Part shown: positions 1 through 11,215 of the stretch, piece by piece
Layout of the letters: each line of letters opens with the position of its first letter
How positions within the stretch are numbered: position 1 is the first letter of the stretch
NCBI RefSeq assembly: GCF_052857255.1
Contig: NC_135505.1
Location: 135,774,356-135,838,355 of the forward strand
Direction: 5' to 3'
Length of the DNA stretch: 64,000 nucleotides
Source of the DNA: Amblyomma americanum
Lineage: Eukaryota > Arthropoda > Arachnida > Ixodida > Ixodidae
Notes under the pieces: model-generated
The model's input: only the letters and a program-made list of their open reading frames with translations
Databases searched by the model: none
Told to the model about the DNA's origin: nothing
Made by a program: the position numbers and the translations under genes

Positions 1-573
1 CGGACTAAAGGTACAGCTTGCTTTGGAAATAAGGCGCATCGAAAATAAGGCGCATCGAATTGAACTGGAATTTCACGGTGTGCGCCGAGGCAGCGGTTTC
101 CGGCGGATTAGCTCTGCAGCTGGCCCCCTTGCTCAGCATTCCGCACAAGCAGGTGGCATACAGTACGTGTCCATGGTTAGAGGGAACACGGGAATGCGGC
201 CGCTGCACAAAGCGAAGCGCTGCCGCCGAGAACCGGCGAGAATCGGCAAGAAAGGTGCACGCGCATGGTGCTGTCCATTCTCGCCAGGTGTCGGAGGTGG
301 CGCTTCGCGAAGCGTGGCGGCCTTGCGTTGCTGTGTTCCCTCTAAGTGTGGCACATACTGTACGTCTTTTGCATGGTGGCACTTAGGGCAGGGGGGGGGG
401 GGGGGAGCGGAAACTCGTGCACGTGTGGACGCGAAATAAGGTAAGTAAGGTATTTTTCTACAACCTATCCAGCACAAAGTGTGGAAGAGAGGACTGGGCC
501 ACGGCCGCCCTTCCTGCTTTGTTTCTCCTGGCTGATGAGGTTACGGCCCACGTCATGTCAAATATGAGCAGAC
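1..573. other. no gene recognised; G-run
   Basis: Overlapping short ORFs on both strands cover the first 480 bases but none shows a family motif or codon structure, and they shadow each other in GC-rich sequence. A run of 15 G lies at 391-405. The stretch probably lies in an intron or 5' flank of methyltransferase copy A, whose first coding exon is not visible in the window. Confidence 0.4.
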
Positions 574-879
574 AAAGTCGGATACAAGGCAAGTAAAAAA
601 GCGGCTTTTCCCTGTCTAAGGGCCCCTTCTAGCCAATGGTGTAGATCGGTTTTTCTTGTGGACCTGCTTGCGTGAGTATTGGGACATTACATCGATTTGC
701 TTGACCACTTAATGAGGGGACTATCACCGATAAAAGAGGAAGGGGACCATTCGCTTTCATCTGCCACTCCCTGCGTTGTCGTGTTAGCAGGTTCATTAGA
801 ATCGACCGACTCCATTGGCTGGAAGGGCTCCCTTTAACGGGGAACGGCCCCTTTTATCTTGACTTGTACTCGACTATAG
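574..879. mobile_element. MITE, AGTCGGATACAA family, copy 1
   Basis: The left end reads AAGTCGGATACAAGGCAAG and the right end is its imperfect reverse complement (CTTGACTTGTACTCGACTATAG). The interior contains the phrase CATTGGCTGGAAGGGCTCCC, which recurs in the copy at 24421-24716 (CATTGGCTGGAAGAGG). No coding capacity. Size about 306 bp, as for the second copy. Superfamily not assigned; possible TA-type target sites are ambiguous because the ends are TATA-like. Confidence 0.6.
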
Positions 880-1355
880 CGCAGCAGAGTCTGTTACTGT
901 GATTTCTCGCGTTGTACAAAGCTAATCATGCTCGTACCAAAAATGAGGGTACACAGAATAGAGCAGTCTGTAAAAACCAGAGATGATGGTAATAAGGTGA
1001 CAGTACGTATGTTTCAACTAAGCGTAATGCCGTGAAACTAATGCGATGAGTTGCGCCACTTTCTTGAGCGTGCAAATACAAAACAATAGCGTTGGTCCCA
1101 GCAGTGAAAGAAATTTAATGATCATGTTCGCGGCTGCTCGATCTGAGTAATAACTGCGAATAAAAAAAGGACAAGTGTAATTCTCGCATTCCACCAATGA
1201 GTTACAAGCTAGGCGTAATCCTTTTCTACTTTCATTGAAATTTTTTTCACGATCACCAGAAGTTTCCACTGTGTTAAACCTGCTATATGGCTGCGGCTAC
1301 AAGGCCATGCTTCGAGCACGTCATCCAGGTGTGGCGCTTGTTCCGTGCTCTTCAG

Positions 1356-3530
1356 GTCTTCGAGGGATTCGTCCCCAGAAGCCAGGATTTGGAAGACGAC
1401 GATGCGAGGCTGTCTTACCTTCTAGACCTACTGAACGGCGCTGGCTTGAAGCCCCGCACCTGTGAACTCCTGTTCGGCGTGCCGCACGACTACAGCAAAC
1501 CCGAGTCATTCATTGGTGAGCAATCTAAGAAGCTTGTCATGCATCATGCCACATTTAAAAAGCATCGAAGTAGCCTAGGATTCTATCATTAAGATAGGGA
1601 TCGTGTAAGCACATTTGGCCGAGACATACAAGAGAGTGTGATTAGGGCCCGACCCCAACTTCCGTACCTTTCAAACATGTCCTTTTCGGAAACACCTGAT
1701 TGTCTGAAATGCCGCCAGCGGATGCGGTGGCTCGATCCGGCGCACCAGCTTCCGGCATATTAGCCAATCAAGCGTCGCCGAAACGGACGCTTTCGAAAGT
1801 GATGGGAGTTGGGATACAGACCGAGTTTTCCAATTTTTGTGAAGAAAGGCAAACATGTTTTAATTGCCCGGTACCTTGCACAAACTTGTGGGGATAGGGA
1901 TGAATCCTGCTTAAAGCTGATAAAGCTTGCAGTGATAAAGCCTGAGGCTTAATGAATCCTAAAAAAAAGCCACTTAGTATGCGCCCGTAGCATGTAATGA
2001 AAGTGGAAATCATCGGTGCAACATTTATTGAGAGGCAGACAACATCATGGATTGAGGATCGCACCTTTCGGTGGGTTTTTCGGTAAACTGAAATGGAGAA
2101 GTTGGCTTGGCAGGGCATTGAATGGTGAAGAAGATATTACTGACAGTCTATTCTCAAGAGCCGCTTTTTGCTGGATCAGGGATAAAACAAGGGGTATAGT
2201 GACATCCTAGTCGAAATCAGGAGTAAGAAATGGGGCTTGCGCACAGGACATGTAATGCGAAGGAAAGATAACCGATGCTTCTTAAGAATAACGGACTGGA
2301 TTCCAAGACAAGGCAAGCGTAGCAGGGGGCGGCAGAAGGTTAGGTGGGTGGATGAGATTAACAAGTTTTGCGGAGATAGGGTGGCCGCAGCTGGCACAGC
2401 ACATGGTTAATTGGACAGTGCTAAACGCCTTTTTTATCCAGTGGGCGTAATCAGGTTGATGATGATGATGAAGTAAGAACCAGAGTTAGCGAGACCATGA
2501 TTGTAACCTTAGTGCCATTTCGTGCCGGAAAATGCGACTGCAGAAGAAAAGAGAGGAAACTTTAAATGCTGCATTTTTCGCCTTGAGTCCTTCACATTCG
2601 TGTTCGAGAATAACCGTGACGCACATTACTGATTCATTCGGCATGTCACTAGAAGTCAACGCACACCACCATGAAGTTATTTTTAAATGGTATCGAATGG
2701 CATGGGTTTATTAGCAGGTACGGAAGAAAAATTTCGGCAATGCGCCGTGCGGTATTTTTGTGCAATTGATCCGATGTGTGGCGCCCTCTCTGATACAACC
2801 TACACGTTGCAGTAACAATAGGTGCATACCTATAGGCGCGTTAGATGACGCCACCATCGCTGTTTCTCGTGTTGGGCTAAAATCACACCCGCAAAGAGTC
2901 GCTACAGCTGGAGCTAGATGGCAGGCGGGCACTATAGTTAGGAAGTCATCAACATTTTAATGCACGCCTACATTGCATTTAGTCATGCTGGGTTATTTTC
3001 TGGCATATTTTGCTTTCATTAACTTCTATCCTTCTCAAGTATGCAAAACCATTTTCTTTCCTATGCAACATGCTTAGATGGAATAAGATTCGTTTCAATC
3101 ATTTTATGTTCCCATATCTTCGAATTTTTTTCCCGGTCCATATTCTGCTAGGCTACGAAGTGAGAATCTGAGTGTAGCTGCTCCTTTATGTTGCTTGGTG
3201 ACGCGTCCTGCGTCCACTCCTACAAATACATGTACCAATGAAGCAGAGCCCCATAACGAACAACCTTGAGACAAACCGAGACACAGTCGACAGGCGTGTT
3301 GAAAAATGGTCAAGGGCAGCTGCTTAGAATTGGTGTTTCTTCGGCGCTCATTTCGTATTTCAGATATGCAGCTGTCACTGAATCCAGCAGCGTCCCTGGT
3401 AACACCCGAGGAAAAAGAGCTCCTCAGAAAAGACGTTACCGACGAAGTGATGAAGTGGACGACGGAAGGGGTCTTCGCCACAAGGCCCTCACTGTACCTA
3501 GTGCACGCAAGAAAGACGGAACCAAAGTGA
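1356..3530 (+). CDS. JHAMT-like SAM methyltransferase, copy A, last two exons (5' partial)
   Basis: Two exons are visible. Exon 1356-1515 follows the acceptor ttcag and ends ATTG before the donor gtgagc; it encodes VFEGFVPRSQDLEDDDARLS and on to KPESFIG. Exon 3364-3530 follows the acceptor tatttcag and encodes DMQLSLNPAASLVTPEEKE and on to SLYLVHARKTEPK, then TGA. The intron between them is phase 1 (Gly/Asp codon split). Both exons match, residue for residue over most positions, the second and third exons of copy B at 42264-44523, with the same phase. Copy A has one extra residue near the exon 2 end (GVPHDYS against VRPDFS). The SAM-binding first exon is absent, so it lies before the window or has been lost. 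The family transfers methyl groups from S-adenosylmethionine to small carboxylic acids such as juvenile-hormone or farnesoic acid in insects; the tick substrate is unproven. The stop codon overlaps AATAAA (3530-3535). Confidence 0.82.
1516..3363 (+). other. phase-1 intron of methyltransferase copy A
   Basis: Bounded by gtgagc and tatttcag. It holds an RTE 3'-end fragment at 2205-2473. I see no other coding sequence; Met-initiated ORFs here are short and unrelated to known families. Confidence 0.65.
2205..2473 (+). mobile_element. RTE-like LINE 3'-end fragment
   Basis: Degenerate plus-strand copy of the RTE C-terminus and tail. Recognisable are GGCAAGCGTAGCAGGGGGCG, the block equivalent to WADEIKKF, and the terminal (GATGAT)n tail at 2457-2473. 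It matches the better preserved copies at 42668-42866 (plus) and 52708-53020 (minus). Frameshifts break the reading frame. Confidence 0.7.
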
Positions 3531-3784
3531 ATAAACAGCTGTGCGACACATCTCATGAATCTGTCACACAATTGCATTAAAGCAAGAAAATTTATTTGCG
3601 AGTCGATTTATTATTGCGCCTCTTTGTTCTCATGCACCTCCTCCAGGAAATTACTACAATCCTATCCTTATCAATTTTCTTCCAGCTGCTTTGGCTCAGT
3701 AGCCAAACTATTCAGAGGCCTAGCCCAAGCGGACTGCGAAGTTAATCCATTTTGAGGCTGCAGGATAATGGTTTAGCCGAAATG

Positions 3785-4060
3785 AAAAAAAAATTAGCTC
3801 TGGTTTAAACTGTCGTTAACCCTGGCGAGAAGCGAAAGCTTCCTTTGCATGGCTACGTTCACAAACGCCACACACACTACGGAACGGATTGCCGTAAAGC
3901 TTCGATGAAATGCCCGACGCCCGATGGGGCAGTTTCCACCTGCCATTGTGGGCAGATTGTGATGACTTTAGTAGGCCACATGACCTGTCACGTGACTGCA
4001 CTGACGCTGCCCTCTTGAAAACCTATAGTAGCGAAGCTTTTCGCTTCAAAACCTTCTGCT
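3785..4060. repeat. composite tick interspersed repeat (SINE-like tail)
   Basis: The block 3925-4000 (GGGCAGTTTCCACCTGCCAT, then GATTGTGATGAC and CATGACCTGTCACGTGAC) is a diverged relative of the SINE at 27966-28215 and 63690-64000. The flanks carry AGCGAAAGCTTCC and CGAAGCTTTTCGCTTC, giving an inverted-repeat look. The start (AGCTCTGGTTTAAACTG) resembles the start of the repeat at 40150. No coding sequence. Confidence 0.5.
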
Positions 4061-4299
4061 GCGTCCCGTTTTTGGAGTTTGCCAGATAATCGTTGGGGAG
4101 AGCCTCCTGTAGTGGCAAGCCCGTATCACGTGACGGAAGCGTCATGCTTTTGGAGGGCGGGGACGTCCCGTGGGGGGCTGCCACTTGAGGATTCGGTCGA
4201 CTGGCACAATCCTCCCCGCCATATTGTAGGGGTTTCTCCGCCTCAACACCATCTTCCTCGATTATGTCTGCAACTTATGAGGTAGTACAGTCGTCCACA

Positions 4300-4462
4300 G
4301 ATCTATCTAGAGCGTTCGAACTCAGCGCCGTCAGCGCTCCGCATAGGAAGCCTACATCCACCGCCTTGTAGGCGAAAACGACCGCATGCTGCCTGTGGGA
4401 TTCGAACCCACTACCTCCGAATTTCGCCTACCGTGCTCTTAGAACTGAGCTACGGCCGTGCC
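4300..4462 (-). repeat. tRNA-derived SINE (minus strand)
   Basis: Read on the minus strand, the element starts GGCACGGCCGTAGCTCAGTT, giving a Pol III A-box-like TAGCTCAGTT, and has a B box GGTTCGAATCCC about 45 bases further on (plus-strand 4398-4409). The anticodon arm and acceptor pairing of a functional tRNA are not evident, and the sequence continues into a non-tRNA body. I therefore call a SINE head and not a tRNA gene. The 3' end is not defined. Confidence 0.55.
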
Positions 4463-4813
4463 TATCCAATATTCCAAAAGGTGGTACTTGTGTTGCGTGT
4501 AACCTGAACCTGAGAGTGTTCACCAGCTCTACCCTCATCTACAGCGGCGGACGTGGAACGTCCTACATTACCACGAGTGTCACGTGGGACATGATCGAAT
4601 GGGAAGGACGGAAACTGTATGAGAACCTTGTTATGGAATATTAGCATGGAACATAAGCGAGAAAAAAATGATCGTCAAAAGATTGCTGTCGAGTGTTTGC
4701 CTACATTATGGCGCATTTCCACTCTTCGAAGTTGCGTCGACACTCTACAACTATCGATATCTAATGAGTGGTCAGACACGAAGAGCCACTAGCATTAGAT
4801 GCGCATCATTACT

Positions 4814-4950
4814 ATCATAATCAGCCCAGCTAGGTTCACTGCTGGACCGTAGCCTCTTCTAATGCTCTCTAATTATCCCTGCTTAATTGCTCCAGCCCTG
4901 GCCTGGCTATCCCTGCAAATTTCTTCATCTCATCTCCGTAGTCTCATGCA
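4814..4950 (-). mobile_element. diverged RTE-like LINE 3' end (minus)
   Basis: Starts with a TCATAATCAGCCCAGCT tail in the manner of the ATCATCATCAGCC ends of RTE copies, then CTATCCCTGCAAATTTCTTC, ATCTCATCTCCGTAGTC. This is the reverse complement of the RTE C-terminal region, more diverged than the other four copies in the window. Confidence 0.55.
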
Positions 4951-5250
4951 AAACCACTCTTATGACTACCAAGAGACGCTTGTGATTGTGATTTGTGATT
5001 GAGTGCTCCAGTTGCTCCACTTCAGGGCTTTACCTGTAGAGAAAAACGCGGTCCGCCCAGGGGCCGGTGTGATTGGTCCACTGTGTGCAAGCAAAAACTA
5101 TATTGTCCATCCGACAGCCACCTTCGTTACGATAAAAGCATTGTAGAAAGCCGGAGAGTTTGCAGAGGGGTGAACGGGTGAAATCCACAATGGGTCTGAT
5201 TGGTACGTTGGGTTTTTTCACTTTAGGAAGGCAGTATGCCACAGGTGCTA

Positions 5251-5460
5251 GCCGCCGCGGTGGCTCAGCGGTTGTGGCGCTCGGCTGCTGACCCGAATGA
5301 CGCGGGTTCAATCCCGGCCGTGGCGGTCGAATTTCGATGGAGGCGAAATTCTAGCGGCCCGTTTGCTGTGTGATGTCAGTGCGCGTTAAAGATCCCCAGG
5401 TGGTCGAAATTATTCAGGAGCCGTCTAATACGGCACCTCCTTCTTCCTTTCTCGCAGGTA
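5251..5460 (+). repeat. Ruka-type tRNA-derived SINE
   Basis: Begins GCCGCCGCGGTGGCTCAGCG, with an A-box-like GTGGCTCAGCGGTTGTGGCG and a B box GGTTCAATCCC, then the body TCGAATTTCGATGGAGGCGA and GATGTCAGTGCGCGTTAAAG. This is the Ruka SINE family known from ixodid ticks. The tail (CTCCTTCTTCC) is of the longer variant seen on the minus strand at 27678-27962. No clear target duplication seen. Confidence 0.88.
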
Positions 5461-7950
5461 TTCATAATGGGCTCTTCATGGATCCGCTTTGCTAACTGTC
5501 GGTTCTGTGCTGTTATTCCAGCAGTTTATTTGCGTGTGTATTTATGAAACAATAGGGCCTATCAGGGCTCGTTTTTACTATGCTGTTTTTTCTTTGCGGG
5601 ATCCCAGCGCCATTAAACCCGCATGCTACAGAAAGCATTCGCTGATATAACTGAGTTTAGTATCCTAATGGCGATGCATGCAGAATATGATGGCCTCTGT
5701 TATACAAGAAGGCCAGGGTTTTTGGCTCGCGTGCATGTGTGATTCTTTTCAAATAATGACCCGTAACGTTGTCGCAAAATGGTCGCTGGATTTTAAGCTC
5801 AGGTTTGCAACTTGCATTCAAAACGCTTTTATTTGTCAACTGATTTTAAGAAAAAAGCGCTCGTTTCAAGGCGTACAAAAAATATGCTAGTCTCTCTGAA
5901 CATTTTCACACGCTAGGACAATTCCTGCTTTTATTACAGCAGCTAGGCGACTTTCTTTCGTGCTCTTACGTTCTGGATGCTATCACTGGGATATCACTGC
6001 GGAAATAACGCTTCGCTTTTGAGATAGCAAACTTACTCCGAAAGATACCACAAGATGCTACTAACTTTTTTCCACTTTCGCGGAGAAAGTGGTGAATCTT
6101 ATTTTTTCCACTCCTGTCCAGCGCCAAAGCGCTTTCATATGGTCCTCGACAAGGAAGTAATTCATGATCGTAATTACAGCGGCTGCGCCGTAGGCAGTGC
6201 AGTAATCAATTTAAGTAGTGAAGTATTTAAAGAGATAAGTTGCGTATCGCGCTCAGCTTCTTTTACATTCATCTTCGGGTCGAAATGCAGTGAAATCGAA
6301 AAAAAAGGAAAAAACAAAACTGTCCTGTCCCCGCTAATACAAATACTGTGCTGGGCCCGTTAAAGGAACGAAAACTGCGAGTGCCTTTTTTGTATTTTTG
6401 CAATAAGCCAGTACGACTACTACACAAACTCTCCAGCAGCTTTTTGTGGGAACACACCACCCGCATCGATTCACACCGGATTCCACTTCCTCCTGGGTCG
6501 CTTGAAATGCGTTCGAAGATGGTGTGAAAGCACCAAAAAGAAAACGTTGCCATAAATCACGTAAAAATCTGAGCGAATTTGGGCACTCTCGAACTTCTGA
6601 AAGTGCAGATATTCTAAGGGAGCTGTTGCTGTCAAGCTCTCCATAGGATAAATTTTTGCTGAAAACTATAATTCTATGGCGTTGTCCACAGTGCCTATTA
6701 AAGCGGATGTAGGAGCGGAGGCAACACCTTCCAGGCACTGTGGAGTACTACCTGACCTAGTGGTTCTTACCACGCTGGTTGTGGTGGTCAGCACCACATT
6801 ATAGGCTTAGTACCCATCCCTACCTGCACTGGGGTAGTACTTACACGCTAGCTGATATTTATATTAGACCATTTGCAGAAATCTATGTGTCAGCTTCTCC
6901 TCAAGGCCAAAAGGTCTCATTCCCATAGGACACTCTCGAATTCTTTGTGGAAGCGAAAAAAGCCAACTTCCCCGTTCATAGTAAACTCAGGAATGTCGCC
7001 AGTTTCCTTCAAGATGGTCCCGAGAGAGCCATCAAAAGAATACAATGGTACAGTATAGAAAAGTGGATTGCAGTCGACCTTCTGTGGCACTGCAGTAGAA
7101 GCTTGGCAGGAAATAGAAGAGAATGGGTCTTTGTTTATGCGCCCACAGTATTGAGCTGGCTCATACTAAACTTTCTAAAAATTTGCTGCTGATCATCACC
7201 CTCTGCGCAACTTCCTCCCTCCTCACCCCTAGCCAGAACAAGGAACAACCTCCCCCCCCCCCCCCCCCCCCAATACCGCAAAGGACGGTTTCCCCCCCCT
7301 TTTCCTGCCTAGACTCCAGCTGCAGGCAGAGTGGGACCATCCGAACTTTTCATTCGCTCGAAAAATGTGAGTGTGTGGACTGGGTTCGAGACATTTTGGT
7401 TGAAAAACAAGCTATGCAGAGAAGACTTTGAGGTTTCCGCGAATGGTCAATTAAATATCATAAATGAAATCAAATTAAAGGTCATCGGATGTGGGCAATG
7501 TGGCATGCTTTCGCCCTGTCGAAGTTGTTCATAGAACTTGAAGCTCCGGGCCGAGAAAGATGCAATATTTTTATTTTCTTCACATTAAGAAGTACTGACG
7601 ACGCGGCAGCGGTGTCAGGCAAACAAACTTTATCACCATTTATCACTCCGTTTAGTACAACCTAGTGAGTAACTGTCCAGGGCAACGGCACAAATCAAGG
7701 GCAATGGCAATGATGTCAAAAGCTTCCACGTTTGAAGACTCTAACGTGGAGTGGGTGACTTTTCGTCTTCAAACACCACTGAAGGGAGTTTCTCTAAATG
7801 CAGCGTTCACAAAAACAAAATAGAAGCAGAACCACAAAACACCGATAAACTGAGATCATAACTGTGCAGGCTGATCCTATCAAATAGAAATTAAGGGAAG
7901 TACGTGCATTAGTATTCCTTAAAGGGGCTCTAAAACACCTTCTGACAAGA
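5461..7950. other. no gene recognised; C20 tract
   Basis: Several ORFs of 60-134 codons occur (for example minus 6334-6738), but none shows a domain, a splice context or a paralogue in the window. A run of 20 C lies at 7252-7271. Nothing here supports a gene call. Confidence 0.4.
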
Positions 7951-8545
7951 GCACATGAACTCGCTCAGTCACTGCATTATGCTGTACCAGACACCAGGGT
8001 CACTTTGCGGACACTTTTTCAATTCACGTTTAAAAGCCTTGGACGCAGATCTGAAGCTTCGGCTTCCATCCGGCCTATTACGACGAGAAGAAACTTTGTT
8101 GTGTCGCCTGTTGCTTGGTGTAGCTTTCACCAACCATTTATCGTTCTTAATCGGTACGGCTGATAGCTCTGCATGTGCCATCTGCGGGTATGACGAGACT
8201 ATACCCCACAATATTTGTGACTGCCCTGCCTATAGCGCCGAAAGGCAGTCTCTCTGTCGTGCGCTGGGGCGTCTAGATTCACGCTCACTAGCAGAAATGA
8301 AGGTCCTCGGCCACAGGCCGCGGCGATCGTGGGCGGTAAAGTCTTCTAGGCACTGCTCCGCTTCTTACGAACTTCTGTCCCGCACAATATATAGGCTGTG
8401 ACTTTTACGAACGCTGACTTTTCATAGTGACTCTCCTTTCTCTTTCATTTGTTGTCCTCTCACCCCTTTCCTTTCGTGTAGGGTAGCAAACCGATTATTC
8501 TTCCGGTTAACCTCCCTGCCTTTCCTTTCCTCCTCCTCTACATGC
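7935..8545 (+). mobile_element. 5'-truncated LINE, C-terminal RT-ORF fragment and 3' UTR
   Basis: The reading frame 7955-8401 encodes the extreme C-terminus of a non-LTR retrotransposon pol protein: LLRREETLLCRLLLGVAFTN followed by a zinc knuckle CAICGYDETIPHNIC (C-x2-C-x8-H-x3-C). This is the usual end of I/R1/LOA-type LINE ORF2 proteins after RNase H. The frame is open to its stop, and is followed by a pyrimidine-rich 3' UTR to about 8545, directly abutting the next LINE. The RT and RNase H domains are missing, which is typical of 5' truncation on insertion. The protein is not a host gene. Confidence 0.75.
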
Positions 8546-10500
8546 AGCACAGAACCCGCAATCAGGCGCGAAAGTTTGCGAGCGCTTTCCGGGGACTTTT
8601 ACCTACAACTACATACGCGATTTCCTTACAAACAGAACGGCATCTATAAGCATGGGGGGTAACACACTGACGGGTATTCAACTGGGCAACAAGGGCACAC
8701 CGCAGGGATCGGTGTTGTCCCCGACCCTGTTTAATATCGCCATGCTTGGCCTCCCCGCACAACTGGACAAAATTCCGGGGCTGAACCATACGTTGTACGC
8801 AGATGACCTGACTCTGTGGATGTGCAGGGGCAGTGATAGCCAAATTGAACTGACGCTTCAAAGAGCTATAGATGTAACAGAAAAATACTTAGAACCAATC
8901 GGTCTCAGGTGCTCGGCCGAGAAATCGGAAGCGCTATTTCTCGCGCCCATGCGGTCGCCACAGCGTCGGCGCATAAAGCAGGACGGACCGTATAACGCGG
9001 GAATCACACTCAGGGTCAACGGTAATGTAATTCCAGCGGTGGAAAGCATTAGGGTTCTAGGATTACGAATTCAGGCGAACGGCAGGAACTCGGAAACGAT
9101 TCAGAGACTAGAGGCTAGCACCAGTCAAACTTGCCGACTCCTAAAACGAATCGCTAACAAACATGCGGGTATGAAAGAAGCTAACCTCCTTAGGCTAGTG
9201 CAATCTTTTATAATCAGCAGGATAGTCTACGTGGCACCTTATTTGCGGCTTTACCAGGCGGAAAAGGACAAACTGGATGTTTTAATCCGTAAAGGGATAA
9301 AAACAGCACTAGGTTTACCACCCTGTGCGCCAACAAAAAAGATTTTGAGTCTAGGGGTTTCGAATACCCTCGAAGAGCTCATTGAGGCTGCAAGGACCTC
9401 GCAGTATCAGAGACTTTTACGCAGTCGTACTGGTCGCAGCATTCTGGAGAAGCTGGGGCACGAGCCTCGAGCGTGCTCGAGACGTACGGACCTGGTTCCT
9501 AGACAGGTTAGGGACAAATTAAAGATACCCCCACTCCCCAAAAACATGCATCCCATCTACCATGAGAGCCGGAGGAAGGAAAGAGCAGTAGCGTTGCAAG
9601 CCCGCTTTCAGGGCAGACAGGATGTCTTGTATACGGATGCCGCACAATGCACAAACAGTTCGGGGCACATTTCGGTAGCCACTAGGGAAAACGGAGGCCC
9701 GGTAGCGTGCTGCAGCACCAGACACTCGACAGTAACGGAGGCGGAAGAGTTGGCCATTGCGCTGGCTCTAACTCAACAACAGGTTAAAATTATCGTGAGT
9801 GACTCAAAATCAGCAATTAGAAACTTTGACGCGGGCTGCATTTCAGCTACAGCAGCACGAGTGTTGGCCGGCAGTCCACCACCGGCAGAACTGGTAGCGC
9901 TCATCTGGACACCCGCGCACCAAGGGTTGAGGGGAAACGAGAAAGCGCACGCACTGGCCCGAGGATTAGCTACTTTCCGGGATCCCAGTGGCGTCTTGTG
10001 CACAACCCCTTCCCCCTCGCGCGATGAGGAGCTCCTACAGTTCGAAGACGACCTTAACACGTATCAGGAAATCCTAAACCATTACAAATTAGGCCGAGCG
10101 GTACTTCCAAAAGCAAGTAATCAGCTAACCAAAAACGAAGAGGTTGCGTGGCGCAAGCTCCAAACCGGAGTATTCGCTAACCCTCAGCTTTATAGCAAGT
10201 GGCACCCTGAGATTTTCAGCCCCAGGTGCAAACGTTGCGACGGCATAGCGGACATGATCCATATGGTATGGACATGTCCGAGCTTTGGACAACTTGACCG
10301 AACAGATGAGTCCTGGGAGGCACTGCTTCACAACGAGGACGAAACTAAACAACGTGAAGTCATCCGTCTCGCCCTTGCCGCTGCTGAGATCCAAGAGATC
10401 CCGGTCGACGGCTGAGGGGGAGGACATGGCTGGGACCGAGCGGCGCCTCGGATACCCATCATCCTTTTGACGGGTGCTAATAAATGTTATTTCTCTCTCT
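8546..10500 (+). mobile_element. 5'-truncated RT-RNase H LINE (I/R1-like) with intact 3' half
   Basis: The insert starts inside the RT domain and runs through a stop at 10415 to a 3' UTR ending in ATGTTATTTCTCTCTC and a (TC)n tail. Domain order matches non-LTR pol of the RNase H-bearing clades. The junction with the preceding LINE is near 8546-8570; which inserted first cannot be read because no target duplication was found. Confidence 0.85.
8562..10415 (+). CDS. LINE reverse transcriptase / RNase H polyprotein, N-terminally truncated
   Basis: The open frame extends upstream of the first ATG at 8652 (CERFPGTFTYNYIRDFLTNR precedes it), so the start is a truncation and not a true initiation site. 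RT motifs: GTPQGSVLSPTLFNIAM and the catalytic YADDLTLW (8796-8819). After a connector, RNase H starts near residue 325 counted from 8652: VLYTDAAQ, then TEAEELAIALAL, then VSDSKSAIR, giving the expected D, E, D residues. The fourth motif reads GNEKAHALA, with His where Asp is usual. The C-terminus carries CKRCDGIADMIHMVWTC, a zinc knuckle. No internal stops over more than 580 codons, so the insertion is young or was recently active. It would copy element RNA at a nicked target in the nucleus, but lacks the endonuclease and ORF1 and is non-autonomous. Confidence 0.88.
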   Translation, partial: SGAKVCERFPGTFTYNYIRDFLTNRTASISMGGNTLTGIQLGNKGTPQGSVLSPTLFNIAMLGLPAQLDKIPGLNHTLYADDLTLWMCRGSDSQIELTLQRAIDVTEKYLEPIGLRCSAEKSEALFLAPMRSPQRRRIKQDGPYNAGITLRVNGNVIPAVESIRVLGLRIQANGRNSETIQRLEASTSQTCRLLKRIANKHAGMKEANLLRLVQSFIISRIVYVAPYLRLYQAEKDKLDVLIRKGIKTALGLPPCAPTKKILSLGVSNTLEELIEAARTSQYQRLLRSRTGRSILEKLGHEPRACSRRTDLVPRQVRDKLKIPPLPKNMHPIYHESRRKERAVALQARFQGRQDVLYTDAAQCTNSSGHISVATRENGGPVACCSTRHSTVTEAEELAIALALTQQQVKIIVSDSKSAIRNFDAGCISATAARVLAGSPPPAELVALIWTPAHQGLRGNEKAHALARGLATFRDPSGVLCTTPSPSRDEELLQFEDDLNTYQEILNHYKLGRAVLPKASNQLTKNEEVAWRKLQTGVFANPQLYSKWHPEIFSPRCKRCDGIADMIHMVWTCPSFGQLDRTDESWEALLHNEDETKQREVIRLALAAAEIQEIPVDG

Positions 10501-10546
10501 CTCTCTTACATGCTCGCGCCCTCCTTCGTCGCAGTGGTCCTGCGTA

Positions 10547-11215
10547 TATTTATTTATTCACATACCCTAAAGGCCCTTTTCAGGCATTACATAGGGGGGG
10601 GGGGGGTGTACAGTTACATATAAACAATACTCCACACATAGTTCTACAAGCAACACAAATCCAGAACAACAGGCAAAATGGGAAAAAATACAGAAAATTC
10701 GAAGTTGAGCATATGCAGGAATCGAGCCTTCGTAATCAGAATTTATTTCTAAAAAACACTTTAATTTTTGCACCAAGGTGTCATGATTTAAGGTGAAAAC
10801 AATATCACCCGGTAACTTATGCCAGTGGTGAACGGCAAGAAACAGTGGTGAATGACTAAAGAGGTGGGTACGTGCAAACATGGGTTCGATTTTGGGAGCG
10901 TTATCTGAGCGCGGAAAAATACGGTGGGCGGGTCTAATGTAGTATGAAGCCAATGAAGAGTGACTGTGATACAATCTGTTAAAGTGTGATAATAGTGCTA
11001 GTATTCTTCTCTTTTCGAGTTGTGGTAGCTTTAGCGATGCTTTGGTGGCCGTTATACTGGACTGACGTGAATAGTTCTTAGTTATAAATCTCGCTGCTTT
11101 ATTTTGTATTGACTCGTTTGTGAATTAAGTACAATTGATGCGGGTTCCAAATTAAGGATGCGTATTCTATTTTTGAGCGGACGAGGGTAGTGTAAGGTAA
11201 AAGTTTGGTGGCAGG
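10547..11215 (-). mobile_element. CR1/L2-like LINE 3' end (minus)
   Basis: Minus-strand translation gives the C-terminal region of a CR1/L2-type RT ORF: LVRSKIEYASLIWNPHQLYL, then after one frameshift SIQNKAARFITKNYSRQSS, then LPQLEKRRILALLSHFNRLY, RPAHRIFPRSD and HSPLFLAVHHWHKLPG, the counterpart of the usual FFPRTI..WN.LP end. The 3' end is a GAATAAATAAATA tail (plus 10547-10560). One frameshift and truncation make it inactive. A G12 run lies at about 10592-10604. Confidence 0.8.

Noticed and set aside
1287..1355. ATG at 1286 as start of methyltransferase A
   Set aside because: Alignment with copy B places the exon start at 1356 after a CAG acceptor; the upstream residues match nothing in copy B exon 1.
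4381..4462. Possible tRNA gene on the minus strand
   Set aside because: A and B boxes are present, but acceptor and anticodon stems are not convincing and the sequence continues as a SINE body.
6334..6738. 134-codon minus ORF
   Set aside because: No domain or motif seen; overlaps other equally long frames.
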